A stretch of 64,000 nucleotides of DNA from Enterococcus rotai (GTDB taxonomy: Bacteria; Bacillota; Bacilli; Lactobacillales; Enterococcaceae). Location: positions 1,093,553 through 1,157,552 of the forward strand of contig NZ_CP013655.1 of assembly GCF_001465345.1 (NCBI RefSeq). The letters are read 5' to 3'. The notes beneath the pieces were generated by a model. The model was not told where the DNA came from and did not search any database. It was given only the letters and a program-made list of their open reading frames with translations. The position numbers and the translations under genes are program-made. Below, in pieces: positions 50,801 to 58,815 of the stretch; within the stretch, counting starts at the first letter, position 1, and each line of letters begins with the position of its first letter.

Positions 50801-52096
50801 AGCTTCAGCGGCTGCTCTTTTTTCATTATAGGTAGCTAAATCAGTTTCATAAGCAGTCAATTTAGCATCATAGGCAGCTTTTTGTTGATCATAGGTTGTT
50901 TTCGCAGTTTCATATGTTTTTGTTTTTTGATCAAAGGCTGTCTTTTCGGTTTCGTAGGTCGTACGTTCTGTTTCATATTGCGTTGCTAATTCTTTAAGTT
51001 GACTAGATAAAGTTTCGTAAGTTGTTTTTGCTTCTTCGTACGCTTGTTTTGTTGTGTTATATTCATCTTTAATTTTATTATATTCAGTAAGTTTTCGTTC
51101 ATAATCACTTATGGTTACCGTTAAATCTGATAAACGTTTTTCATAAGTTGCTTTATCCGCTATATAAGTTGTTTTTGCATCATTATATTCAGTTAGCAGT
51201 ACGTTATATTCCTCAAGTGCTTTATCATAGTCAGTTTTTACTTCGATATAGCTGGTTTTTGCTGTTTCAAGTTCTGTTTTTAAGGTGTTGTATGTCTCTG
51301 TCGCTACGTTGAATTCTGTCGCTTTAGTATCATACGCTGTTTTTTTAATAGTGTAGTTGTTAAGTAGCGCTTCATAAGAAAGTTTTTGTGAATTATAGTC
51401 TGATAGTTGCGTGTTGTACTTATTTTTTGCCTCATTGTACGCTGTTTGAATGGTTCTATATGCTGTTGCAGCATCCTCGTAAATTTTTCGTTTTGCTTCG
51501 TATTCCACTCTTAAATTTTCGTAGATTGTTCTTTTTTCTTCAGCATCTTTGTTCAATGCCTCGTATTCAGCTTGGGCATTTAAATAGTTTGTTTGCATAC
51601 CGAGAAAAGTTGTTTCCGTGTCTTGATAACGTTTTTGTTCTACTTCATAGGCAGCTTTTGCTTCGTTGTAAGTATCAATATGTGCTTCGTAGCTAGACTT
51701 ATTTGTTTCATATGTAGCTTTATGTGCGTTATAAGTCGTTGTCGCTTCTTCGAAAATCGTTAACTGATTTTTGTACGTTTCTTTTAATCCATCTAAAGTC
51801 GTTTTAAGTTGATCAGCTGTTTCATAAGTTTTATCAGCTTTGCTTTTAGAGGTATTGTAGTCATTTAAGGCAGTATCATACTCTTTTTTTGTATCTTCGT
51901 ATTCCTTTTTCGCTGTGGTGTATTCTTCTAATATACTCTTATAATCTTTTTCCAACGTTGTTTGAGCAGCTTGCTTTTGCTCTATTGTTGCAGCCAGTGC
52001 GTGTATAGGACTACCAGAACCTATGAGAACCACACTGGAAAACAACATAAATTTAAACGAACCTTTTCTCCATGAGTCATTCATTAAACCACACAT
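47801..52096 (-). CDS. Giant tyrosine-heptad coiled-coil LPXTG surface protein
   Basis: A 1,431-residue secreted, wall-anchored protein. A signal peptide (about 1-36, ending HALAA) is followed from about residue 40 to 860 by an extreme heptad array in which a Tyr recurs every seven residues (for example YETAKTTYDQQKAAYDAKLT). A non-heptad region (about 870-1200) is followed by a Pro/Glu-rich stretch (about 1210-1380). The C-terminus carries LPNTG (1394-1398), a hydrophobic helix and the charged tail KRRKGKHSK for sortase A. The start is ambiguous: ATG 52096, or ATG 52084 four codons later, both near AAGGAAGG. The heptads form a long rod. Adhesin or surface-spacer roles are inference. Confidence 0.9.
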   Translation of the reverse strand: MCGLMNDSWRKGSFKFMLFSSVVLIGSGSPIHALAATIEQKQAAQTTLEKDYKSILEEYTTAKKEYEDTKKEYDTALNDYNTSKSKADKTYETADQLKTTLDGLKETYKNQLTIFEEATTTYNAHKATYETNKSSYEAHIDTYNEAKAAYEVEQKRYQDTETTFLGMQTNYLNAQAEYEALNKDAEEKRTIYENLRVEYEAKRKIYEDAATAYRTIQTAYNEAKNKYNTQLSDYNSQKLSYEALLNNYTIKKTAYDTKATEFNVATETYNTLKTELETAKTSYIEVKTDYDKALEEYNVLLTEYNDAKTTYIADKATYEKRLSDLTVTISDYERKLTEYNKIKDEYNTTKQAYEEAKTTYETLSSQLKELATQYETERTTYETEKTAFDQKTKTYETAKTTYDQQKAAYDAKLTAYETDLATYNEKRAAAEAILKQYEEGTVEYSTALAAYNENNARYNEVDKEYQQVKEQAEQLTTKFKDVQTAYDTATADYQKIAASYQSIKQQYDTLEAQCEQANTDYQKLEKDYQTISTNYTQVISVYEETESAYQAAVTESAEVKRQYDLLKETYDAISVKFINGSDAFDIIEAHYNEASKTYDAANKKYELARAEYDRLLPEYQTLAEELTTLKSELASAKIAFTKLGETLETTTKQYTALERQYTKTKETYDIVTKQFAALDKEYLLAETAYTTAATAISKAKDTFELREKEYTDLAAYYIGLKTQYDETLKTYNATRIKLGEVKDEQTAHEKEFAAVSKEYTELETSFKKLHEQYKGVNTAYGTANDAWEAADKDYQLANGKLKTLTINYDKALTLYTNLKTKYDLAKESFTTAAKPYEDALAAYEKAVVAESEINAAITGMNNVLDDFPADKITQENLDNLPADLALWQTKYETAKLALTKVLNESWPVIMDYQDKNDSYNASSIKPEITQDLIYGPEDFQSKLVNFIAEAEHVMEDNINSAKVYQQYYQSYKTYSDAFDLYTKGWSVGNAGDPDEELDSWIEIINTAGTLDFTPIGYPTERLQSLNTSEEWDKFVSTYESIAGGAIEKLTNYSDYLISVSDKWTVANSTMAAAIEEFNLATGNNVKPPVNLDRIPTSITTSLNVATGAYQTSLDAFYADPYIEDVGLSLYDWIKMGGGSSIITWRMSTQSALGKVNLPPIDLKTIQTELDSLILKKINAPEIPTVPDMPEIPTKPVGINTPKKVENVTEPTNPALVPAAASTKIIENITGINLPTLTDKHASTPPSSLVELGTSEDVTDVELDSEEAEESIQPDAPVELEDLEDVTDVDPLEKPEELEEAPIVEAPVIPEVIAPETVDPVTPPVEQPIELTAPTEPNALEAPIAANLAEAPVALTDPKKKEESTGNTVATSTKRNTVSDPSTKLLPNTRSERRLPNTGTESSLMEQGMGAFMAGAAGSLLFWKRRKGKHSK

Positions 52097-52591
52097 ACCT
52101 TCCTTTTTTTGTAGTAATGTTCATATAGTAAAAATATAAAATCTTAATGAAATTTATATTTTCATAAATGTAATTATACAATAGTCTTAAGTAAAACATT
52201 TATCATATTTTTCATCATAATTACAATTTTTTGATAATCAAATAATGAAATAATAATCATTATTTGATGGTTTTTGTATAAAAAGTGTAGAACAGCTTGG
52301 TGATAGAGGATTTTTACCTTTGAGGAATATTATTTTATTTTTTTGTATAAGTTTAGGAAATGTGAATATTTATGTATGTATATGGCATTTTAGAGAACAA
52401 GGAAACGAGAAGAATGGTATATGATTTATATATAAAATTTACATGGGTGTTTGTCTCAGTCACTTATAAAATGTATTTAACGAGCTTCTTAAAGCAAAGG
52501 CTGTGACGAACTATATCAGTTTTTTTATTATTTTTGGATCGGTAAAAGGAACAAAGCGTTCCAATTATTAATCTTTTATGGTAAGTTAAAC

Positions 52592-52866
52592 TAAAACTTC
52601 AGATTTCCGACAAATAATCATAATAAAGAAACCAATCTTTCAACACAAAATAGTCACACTTTCAGGTTATTATAAATTCATACCAAACAAACAACCCTAA
52701 CAAAACACTTTTTCATTTTTTAACTCCTTTTACCCACTCTTCCCCAAAGAGTGGGTTATTTGTTGTGAATCACTGCGACTGCTTCGCAGAGCAGATGATG
52801 AACAATACTTGGCGAACAAAGTGAGCGAAGTCACCTTACTAGAGAATCACCAAAGCCTAAATCAAG
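52592..52866 (+). repeat. Long direct repeat, right copy, with terminator (copy 3)
   Basis: It matches the left copy at 47370-47636 over about 265 bp with few changes, including terminator CCCACTCTT/AAGAGTGGG (52733-52755). Bases 52097-52591 are AT-rich with no gene or recognised signal. Confidence 0.85.
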
Positions 52867-53095
52867 AAAAAGTAAATCAGATAGTGCGGCTCATGATAAA
52901 TCTCTTGTATTAACAATCTGGGCTCCGCCAGAATGGATGATGAACAATACTTGGCGAACAAAGAGAGCGAAGTGTCCTTACTAGAGAATCACCAAAGCCT
53001 AAATCAAGAAAAAGTAAATCAGATAGTGCGGCTCATGATAAATCTCTTGTATTAACAATCCGGGCTCCTCCAGAATGGATGGTGAACAATACAAG
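52790..53095 (+). repeat. 142-bp tandem repeat, two full copies and a partial
   Basis: AACAATAC recurs at 52801, 52943 and (as AACAATAC of the truncated copy) 53085, exactly 142 bases apart. Shared blocks are GATGGTGAACAAT-like, AGAGAATCACCAAAGCC, AAGTAAATCAGATAGTGCGG and CATGATAAATCTCTTG. These are copies of the same terminator-associated family, tandemly amplified. Confidence 0.85.
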
Positions 53096-53225
53096 ATCTA
53101 TGAAGAGAGAAGTCACCACTTACCAAACCCTAAATCAAAATAAAAAAATTGATGTTCATTTTTCGAAAGAACCATCTATCGATCAGCAGTACACTAAAGC
53201 TACAAAACGAAGGGATCGATGATCA

Positions 53226-54053
53226 ATGAACAAAACCAAAACAACCCATTTCAGAAATGCCCACCAACAAAAGAAACCACTTGTTTTACTAAATATTTGG
53301 GACGTAGCCAGTGCCAATGAGCTGACAACCCAAAACATCAATTTAATCCCAACAGGTAGTTACGCAATGTCAGATCATTACGGCTATCAAGATGGTGAAA
53401 ATATGCCGTTTGATGAACTACTAGGCTACCTAAGACAAATGGATACCCAAAACAATTACATTACTGCAGATATTGAATCAGGATATGCCACAAATGGACT
53501 AGAGCTGGCAAAGAATATTGAAGCTCTCATCAACATTGGCGTCATCGGGATCAATATTGAAGATAAGAAACCAAATACAGAAACCCTGTATTCCATAGCA
53601 GAACAACGTGAGCGGCTACTAGCCATCAAGCAACAATGTAAGACAATGAAAAAAGACCTTTTTATCAACGTAAGAACAGATACCTATTTTAGTGGCGATA
53701 TTGCTGCAAACAACCAAAATGAACAAGTCTTAAATCAAACGATCGCACGAATCAAAGCGTATGAAAAAACTGGAATCGATGGTATTTTTATTCCAGGGTT
53801 AAAAAACCAAGAACATCTTAAGCAAATAGCAGCAGCAACTACGTTACCGATCAATATTATGCTAGATATCCAAAACGATTCTATTGCAGATTATTTAGAT
53901 ACAGGAATTTCAAGAATCAGCTTTGGACCTTCAATCTATATGCTTTATAATGAATATGAAACAGACGATTTAACTACATTTTACACATCGTTACTGGCCG
54001 ATTTAGCTCAATACGAGGAGCAAGATCAGATTGAATTATTTAGAATACAGTAG
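53226..54053 (+). CDS. Isocitrate lyase / PEP mutase superfamily protein
   Basis: A 275-residue TIM-barrel protein. Family motifs: LLNIWDVASANEL at the N-terminus, NYITADIESGYA (metal-binding D-x-E), IGVIGINIEDKKP, and FINVRTDTY. The length is close to the small PEP-mutase-like proteins found in many bacteria. Substrate unknown; phosphonate cleavage or 2-methylisocitrate-like lyase activity is possible. The conserved KKCG catalytic loop of true isocitrate lyases was not found. The RBS AAGGGA is moderate. An ada-type gene follows after 15 bases. Confidence 0.82.
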   Translation: MNKTKTTHFRNAHQQKKPLVLLNIWDVASANELTTQNINLIPTGSYAMSDHYGYQDGENMPFDELLGYLRQMDTQNNYITADIESGYATNGLELAKNIEALINIGVIGINIEDKKPNTETLYSIAEQRERLLAIKQQCKTMKKDLFINVRTDTYFSGDIAANNQNEQVLNQTIARIKAYEKTGIDGIFIPGLKNQEHLKQIAAATTLPINIMLDIQNDSIADYLDTGISRISFGPSIYMLYNEYETDDLTTFYTSLLADLAQYEEQDQIELFRIQ

Positions 54054-54068
54054 AAAGGGGAATGCCCA

Positions 54069-55115
54069 ATGATCAGCGAAAAAGAAAAAAAGCATTACTA
54101 CCAAGCCTTGCTGGCAAAAGATTCAACATATGATGGTATTTTCTTTGTTGGGATCAGTTCCACTGGTGTCTTTTGCCACGCAACATGTCCTGCAAGAAAA
54201 CCGAAGTATGAAAATTGTACATTTTACGAAACCGCCGAAGAGGCACTTTTATCAGGTTATCGTCCTTGTAAACGCTGTAAACCACTATCTTATCCAAGAG
54301 AAATCCCGCCTTTAGTGCAGCAAATGGTGGAATTAGTCGAAGAAAACCCAGAAAAACGTTGGAAAGACCAAGATTTCGCAGAGTTGGGCATCCACTCAAT
54401 GACTGCTAGAAGACAATTTAAAAAAGTGTATGGCATGACGTTTGTTCAATATGCACGCTCAAGAAGGATGGGGATGGCCTTGAAATCAATCAAAAATGGG
54501 GAGAAACGAATCGATACGCAGTTAGATGTAGGTTATGATTCACCAAGCGGCTTTTACGATGCCTTTTCAAAAATCATGGGTAGAAATCCAAAACAATCGA
54601 AAGACATCAAAATATTATCAGCCGATTGGATCGATATGATTTTAGGTCCAATGATGAGCATTGCAGATGATGACTATCTGTATTTATTGGAGTTTGTGGA
54701 TCGCCGTGGGTTGGAACGAGAAATTGAACGCCTACGCAATCGACTGAATGCTTCCATCGTCCCAGGTAAGACCAAAATCAATGAACAGATCAAAGCAGAA
54801 TTGGATCTGTATTTTGAAAAGAAGCTGGATGAATTTCAAACACCCTATCTATGTTTAGGTTCAGATTTTCAAAAGAGTGTGTGGCAAGCATTGACAGAAA
54901 TTGAGTGTGGTAAAACGTCTTCGTATAAAGAATTGGCAGCTGCAATCGGTAACCCAAAAGGGATGCGGGCAGTGGGGAATGCGAATGGTGCTAATCAGTT
55001 AGCGATTATTATTCCCTGTCATCGCGTGATTCAGACGGATGGTAGTCTGGGTGGTTACGGCGGTGGTTTGGAGCGGAAGAAGTGGTTGTTGAAGCATGAA
55101 CGGGAATATCGTTAG
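54069..55115 (+). CDS. ada: Ada-type O6-methylguanine repair/regulator protein
   Basis: A 348-residue fusion. The N-terminal Ada zinc domain has Cys36, Cys40, Cys67 and Cys70 in FCHATCPARKP...PCKRCKP. An AraC-type helix-turn-helix (about 85-185) follows, and the C-terminal methyltransferase domain has IIPCHRVIQTDGSLGGYGGG with active Cys317. All three parts of E. coli Ada are present. It removes methyl groups from DNA and senses alkylation to activate repair genes. RBS AAAGGGG. It is in a pair with the PEP-mutase-like gene and ends before a terminator. Confidence 0.93.
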   Translation: MISEKEKKHYYQALLAKDSTYDGIFFVGISSTGVFCHATCPARKPKYENCTFYETAEEALLSGYRPCKRCKPLSYPREIPPLVQQMVELVEENPEKRWKDQDFAELGIHSMTARRQFKKVYGMTFVQYARSRRMGMALKSIKNGEKRIDTQLDVGYDSPSGFYDAFSKIMGRNPKQSKDIKILSADWIDMILGPMMSIADDDYLYLLEFVDRRGLEREIERLRNRLNASIVPGKTKINEQIKAELDLYFEKKLDEFQTPYLCLGSDFQKSVWQALTEIECGKTSSYKELAAAIGNPKGMRAVGNANGANQLAIIIPCHRVIQTDGSLGGYGGGLERKKWLLKHEREYR

Positions 55116-55120
55116 AGAAT

Positions 55121-55172
55121 AAAAAAGAGTAGACAATGGTCAGAAAAAATCTGAGTATTGTCCACTCTTTTT
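55121..55172. terminator. Bidirectional terminator after ada
   Basis: AAAAAGAGTAGACAAT pairs with ATTGTCCACTCTTTTT, inner stem TCAGA/TCTGA; between converging genes. Confidence 0.9.
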
Positions 55173-55176
55173 GAAG

Positions 55177-56808
55177 TTACCAGCCACCAGAAAAACCACC
55201 GCCGCCAGATGATCCACCTCCACCGGAACTTCCTCCTCCGCCACTACTGGAAGAACCACCAGAATTGCTACTTCGATAACTTGAGGTACTAAAATGCTGC
55301 AATGTCTGATAGTCAGCAAAATTGATTCCTGGTATTTCTCCTAAAAATAAACATTTATCAAGATCACGGATTGCTTTTGGATAATAAGTTGACTCAATTT
55401 TTTTGAAATCTCGTTCTCCTTTTTTAAAAGCTTTAGGTAATTCTTGTTCAAAGTTACCAGCTTCTTTTAAAAAATCTTCTTTACTAGTATCTTTCCCTTT
55501 TAGCAGATGATATGAAACGAGTAAAACGAGTAATTTTTCTTTTTGTTTTGTGTAAAAGGACTTTGATACATGTGCTTTTACGTAGACTTGTACAATCTTT
55601 CTTGTTTGAATGAATGTAACTCTTGCTTGAACGATCGTTTGCAAAATTTCTAAGTAGTCATTATCTGATTTTTTAAGTTGCAAGCGTAATTGTTTTGTTG
55701 CCTGCTCGATTTTCTGCGGCTCTGTTAGAAAATCAATTAGATGCTGAGAATATTCTTCATAGTAACGTTGGCTGATGTCTAGACAGAGTTTATAGTAAAT
55801 CATTTTATTCGCAGTTATTAAGTGATGGGTTCGATATTTTCCTATCTCAATTGCGTAGTTTATTATGTCGCTTGTAAATAAAATTTTTGCCAGATAGCGT
55901 TGTAAGTATTGATATTTAGCAAAATTTGAGAGAATTAATATCCAAATAGGAGCCGATTCAATCTGAGAAATCAGTGTTTTTTCACTTAAATCAACTTTTC
56001 CCAATGTCTTTACTTTTAATTCTTGAATCGAATCAAACAGAGATAGTTTTAAAAGGTGTTTCACTAAAAAGCTTCTAAAATAGAAGTAGCTTATAATAAC
56101 CCCTACAGCACTGAGCAATAGAGCAATAAAATGAGCCATAATAAAACTTAGAACAATTTCAACATAGTCAAAAAAACTCTTTTCTGGTTCTGTGTAGTGA
56201 TAGTGTTCTTCATTATAAGAATTACTTGCTTGTTCTAAATCCTGAACTTCCTTTTTCGCTGCTTCGTAATTGCCATAACGTTCATTAACAATAGAAATGA
56301 TATTATGACTGATGATAGTCAAACCTTGATCATACTTTTCTTCGCGAAATAATTGTTCCACACTTGTGGGGACAATGTCACGTTTCATACTATCTGTAAT
56401 CACGTCTTCTACACCATATCCAACTTCTAAACGATATTTCCGATCAGATACCGCAATGACAAATAAAAAGCCGTTATTCAGGTAATTATTGCCGATTCCT
56501 AACGTTTGAAAGGTTTCATCTGCATAGGTTTCGATTGTTTCATTTTTGGGTAATTTTTTGATGGTCTTTAGAACAAATTGTGGATGACCAGTTAGTTGTT
56601 TGAAATCTGATTCGTTTGCTTGGATGATCGCTTGTTTTGTTTCGTCGCTTAATAGACCAGCTTGATCGTCGACGAAGAAGCTTTCGGCTGAGCTGGTTTG
56701 CGGGGTGGAGAGAATGAAGAGGAAGAGGGTGGTGAGAAACAGGATTGTTTTAAGAATGGTTACTTTGGTAAAGTGTGTGTGTGTTTTATGTGTGTGATTT
56801 GAGTTCAT
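55177..56808 (-). CDS. TPM-domain membrane protein with Gly/Ser tail
   Basis: A 543-residue protein. Signal peptide (about 15-40, ending SSAES), a TPM domain (about 45-170: FFVDDQAGLLSDETKQAI, ...GFLFVIAVSDRKYRLEVGYGVE), a membrane helix near 215-235, a long soluble part with basic helical stretches, and a C-terminal SGGGGSSGGGGSSGGGG tail. TPM domains occur in outward-facing proteins of unclear function, some with phosphatase activity, often with Gly-rich ends. RBS AAGGAG. Being near the T7SS region may be coincidence. Confidence 0.82.
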   Translation of the reverse strand: MNSNHTHKTHTHFTKVTILKTILFLTTLFLFILSTPQTSSAESFFVDDQAGLLSDETKQAIIQANESDFKQLTGHPQFVLKTIKKLPKNETIETYADETFQTLGIGNNYLNNGFLFVIAVSDRKYRLEVGYGVEDVITDSMKRDIVPTSVEQLFREEKYDQGLTIISHNIISIVNERYGNYEAAKKEVQDLEQASNSYNEEHYHYTEPEKSFFDYVEIVLSFIMAHFIALLLSAVGVIISYFYFRSFLVKHLLKLSLFDSIQELKVKTLGKVDLSEKTLISQIESAPIWILILSNFAKYQYLQRYLAKILFTSDIINYAIEIGKYRTHHLITANKMIYYKLCLDISQRYYEEYSQHLIDFLTEPQKIEQATKQLRLQLKKSDNDYLEILQTIVQARVTFIQTRKIVQVYVKAHVSKSFYTKQKEKLLVLLVSYHLLKGKDTSKEDFLKEAGNFEQELPKAFKKGERDFKKIESTYYPKAIRDLDKCLFLGEIPGINFADYQTLQHFSTSSYRSSNSGGSSSSGGGGSSGGGGSSGGGGFSGGW

Positions 56809-56836
56809 TTTGCTCCTTTTGATTGTGTTGATGTAG

Positions 56837-57139
56837 TTATTGCTTATTTTTTAAGTTCAAATACTGTTCTTTAAAATTTAATAGCCTAATCCCTAATTCG
56901 TCTGAAAAATCCCACTGATCTACTATGAGTCTATGGTAGGAAATTCTGAACTTTGTTTGATTACTATTTTCAATAGTATCAGTCATTAAGCGAACTTCTA
57001 AATAAATTTTTTCATATGATTTTTTATGAATACTAGTCGAATTACTAATTCTTAAATTTAATTCATTTAAGAGTTCTTTTCCCTCTTGTTTCAATAGAAT
57101 CTGATCTGTTCCAAATTGTTTAGATTGAGAGTGCGACAT
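56837..57139 (-). CDS. Unknown 100-aa protein
   Basis: Not recognised. Helical, hydrophilic, no membrane segment; it begins MSHSQSKQFGTDQILLKQEG and contains the strand-like KFRISYHRLIVDQWDFSD. RBS AGGAGGAAC. It follows the 103-aa gene after about 20 bases. Three small genes here (56.8-57.8 kb) lie in one direction with close spacing, next to a toxin remnant, as in T7SS toxin/immunity arrays. An immunity role is only inference. Confidence 0.5.
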   Translation of the reverse strand: MSHSQSKQFGTDQILLKQEGKELLNELNLRISNSTSIHKKSYEKIYLEVRLMTDTIENSNQTKFRISYHRLIVDQWDFSDELGIRLLNFKEQYLNLKNKQ

Positions 57140-57161
57140 TACAATGTTCCTCCTAGAGTTG

Positions 57162-57473
57162 CTATGATTCTTTTTTTATCTTTTCTATTTTGTGATACAC
57201 ATGTTCGAGCTCTATCAATATAGGATCGTTGTAATTCCCTGTATCATCAACAAAATGTCTTGTTAAATCCATGAGATTAATCGTACTAGTAATTGTTTCA
57301 CTACCATCGATTTGTTCTAGAATATGGTTTATGGAACGTTCAATTCTAGCTAAGCTATAGTTTGAATTATCATTTGGATAATTGTTCTTAATTAATATTA
57401 GAACTTGTTTACAATGATAGTCAATCTCTTTCAGATTACGAAACTTAATTATATTACTTATTATTGAGGACAA
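57162..57473 (-). CDS. Unknown 103-aa protein (TTG start)
   Basis: Not recognised. An all-helical protein (SNYSLARIERSINHILEQIDG and later DPILIELEHVYHKIEKIKKES) with no signal. The start codon is TTG with GGAAGTGAAG upstream. It starts within five bases of the end of the preceding gene (57478), so the two are probably co-translated. Confidence 0.5.
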   Translation of the reverse strand: MSSIISNIIKFRNLKEIDYHCKQVLILIKNNYPNDNSNYSLARIERSINHILEQIDGSETITSTINLMDLTRHFVDDTGNYNDPILIELEHVYHKIEKIKKES

Positions 57474-57477
57474 TTCT

Positions 57478-57792
57478 TCACTTCCAATCTAATAAAGGGA
57501 CGTCTAAGGACTGAGGAGCTTCTTCTATAAAACCTAGTCTGCTAACATATACTTGTTTACTAAGTTCTTTTACTGTTAAGTAGTTAATACGCTTATAAAC
57601 TTCTAATACTTGTTCGTTTGTTATTTTTATTTGTTGAGTATTTTTTTTATTTTCTGTCCACAATATAACAGTCCAAAAAATATCATCTCTAAAATCTGCG
57701 ACATTGCAATATACGATACAAGATGAGTCACTATAAATTAGATTTTCTTTTTCTGTAGCTTTTGTCATTATTTGAAATTTTTCTTTGCCCAT
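57478..57792 (-). CDS. Unknown 104-aa protein, candidate immunity protein
   Basis: Not recognised. Mixed strands and helices: SSCIVYCNVADFRDDIFWTVILW then KITNEQVLEVYKRINYLTVKEL. It follows directly after a truncated toxin-like remnant (stop at 57807), in the order toxin then immunity seen in T7SS loci. RBS AAAGGA. Calling it immunity is inference from position and size. Confidence 0.5.
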   Translation of the reverse strand: MGKEKFQIMTKATEKENLIYSDSSCIVYCNVADFRDDIFWTVILWTENKKNTQQIKITNEQVLEVYKRINYLTVKELSKQVYVSRLGFIEEAPQSLDVPLLDWK

Positions 57793-57806
57793 TGTTTATC
57801 AGTCCT

Positions 57807-57986
57807 TTATTTTAATTTGTCTAAGTTAAGGGAACCTGTATTACTAAGCTCTACATATATAAACATGATCCAAGCTTTAAAATACCCACGCAATCTTTTA
57901 TCTGCTCTCAACCTCTCCACAAAATCATCTAAAGTAACATTATCATCTGAATATGTTTTTAAGCCTTTAAGGGTTCCTTTTTGCAC
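57807..57986 (-). pseudogene. Remnant of a toxin-like C-terminus (59 aa open)
   Basis: The open frame begins after a stop and reads to KAWIMFIYVELSNTGSLNLDKLK. A GTG at 57986 could start it, but no SD is present. In another frame upstream (to about 58075) lies a second fragment, LECQLDMNKNEVSDIKKKKR-like, ending in a stop. Together they look like a decayed gene of which the C-terminal part is left, just before the possible immunity gene. The remainder of 57793-58178 has no intact gene. Confidence 0.4.
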
Positions 57987-58075
57987 TAGTTACGAACACA
58001 TTCCAAGTAGTATCGTTTCTTTTTTTTAATATCGCTAACTTCATTTTTGTTCATATCTAACTGACATTCTAAATA

Positions 58076-58105
58076 AGTCTTTATGTTAAGTTTAACATAA
58101 AGACT
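58076..58105. repeat. 14-bp inverted repeat
   Basis: AGTCTTTATGTTAA-GT-TTAACATAAAGACT, perfect arms; little T-run on either side, so its role (weak terminator of the 58179 gene or recombination scar) is unclear. Confidence 0.5.
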
Positions 58106-58178
58106 GGATAAATATTTTACACTTAACAAAAAAAGCAAAAAACGACTAATTAGAGTAATTTTTCACTTTGATTGTGAC

Positions 58179-58484
58179 TTAATATCTAACTTTTTCTTTT
58201 TGTCTTAATTCTGTAATTTGTTGCTCCATTTTCGTCAAGGTTTGCGTAAAGTCATTATGAAAAATAGAGAAGATTTGTGAACAAGCGTAATAGTTACTTG
58301 CGATTTTTTTCTTGTTTACTGGTCGTTGCTTGTCACTAAAAAAATCATTTAGTAAATTCAGGGCATTTTGCCAGGAATTGAGTTGTTCTAAAAGGTCATG
58401 TAATGAGTAGATATCTTGATGGCTGATACTTTTAATTGGTTGATTTCTGTCGTTTTTAATAGTTAACTGTTTAATTGTATTCAT
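58179..58484 (-). CDS. Unknown 101-aa helical protein
   Basis: Not recognised. Helical with LLEQLNSWQNALNLLNDFFSD and a charged coiled-coil end (LTKMEQQITELRQKEKV). No membrane helix. Strong RBS AAGGAG. Directed toward the remnant and small genes. It may be a small T7SS partner or an unrelated protein. Confidence 0.5.
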   Translation of the reverse strand: MNTIKQLTIKNDRNQPIKSISHQDIYSLHDLLEQLNSWQNALNLLNDFFSDKQRPVNKKKIASNYYACSQIFSIFHNDFTQTLTKMEQQITELRQKEKVRY

Positions 58485-58725
58485 TATGATTCTCCTTCAA
58501 GTTTTTTTGGAGAATTTCTTAAATGTATGATATACTCAACTTGTCTAGGGGAGAGTTTTAGTTTAAGAAATTCATTTCTTAATCGTTAAAGCTCTGCTTC
58601 TTTTTATCTATAGTCAATCCTCCTTTTTTATTCGATAAAAAGAATTTAATGTTCGCCTTAATGAATATATAATACCGTAAATAGAATATTTCGTCAATGG
58701 TTTTATTTCGTTTTCAGAATTATTT

Positions 58726-58741
58726 ATTCGTTTAGACGAAT
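58726..58741. promoter_or_regulatory. Candidate operator of the XRE gene
   Basis: ATTCGT-TTAG-ACGAAT, a perfect 6-bp inverted repeat just before the -35 of the regulator. No other gene in 58485-58815. Confidence 0.45.
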
Positions 58742-58749
58742 TTATTGTG

Positions 58750-58778
58750 TTGACTGTGGAATATCTACATTTTATACT
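58750..58778 (+). promoter_or_regulatory. Promoter of the XRE gene
   Basis: TTGACT, 17-base spacer, TATACT, 37 bases before the start codon. Confidence 0.75.
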
Positions 58779-58815
58779 GAAGATATAGTTAGTAGAAAAC
58801 GGGAGGATAAGGTAA

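Noticed and set aside
47801..52096. Calling the giant LPXTG protein an antigen I/II adhesin
   Set aside because: The Tyr-heptad helix and Pro stretch recall it, but no recognisable V-domain or isopeptide C-domains were seen; described only by its visible architecture.
52790..53095. Possible CRISPR array from regularly repeated blocks
   Set aside because: Only two full units of 142 bases plus a truncated one, no 20-40 base direct repeats alternating with unique spacers, and no cas genes; it is a tandem repeat of the interspersed family.
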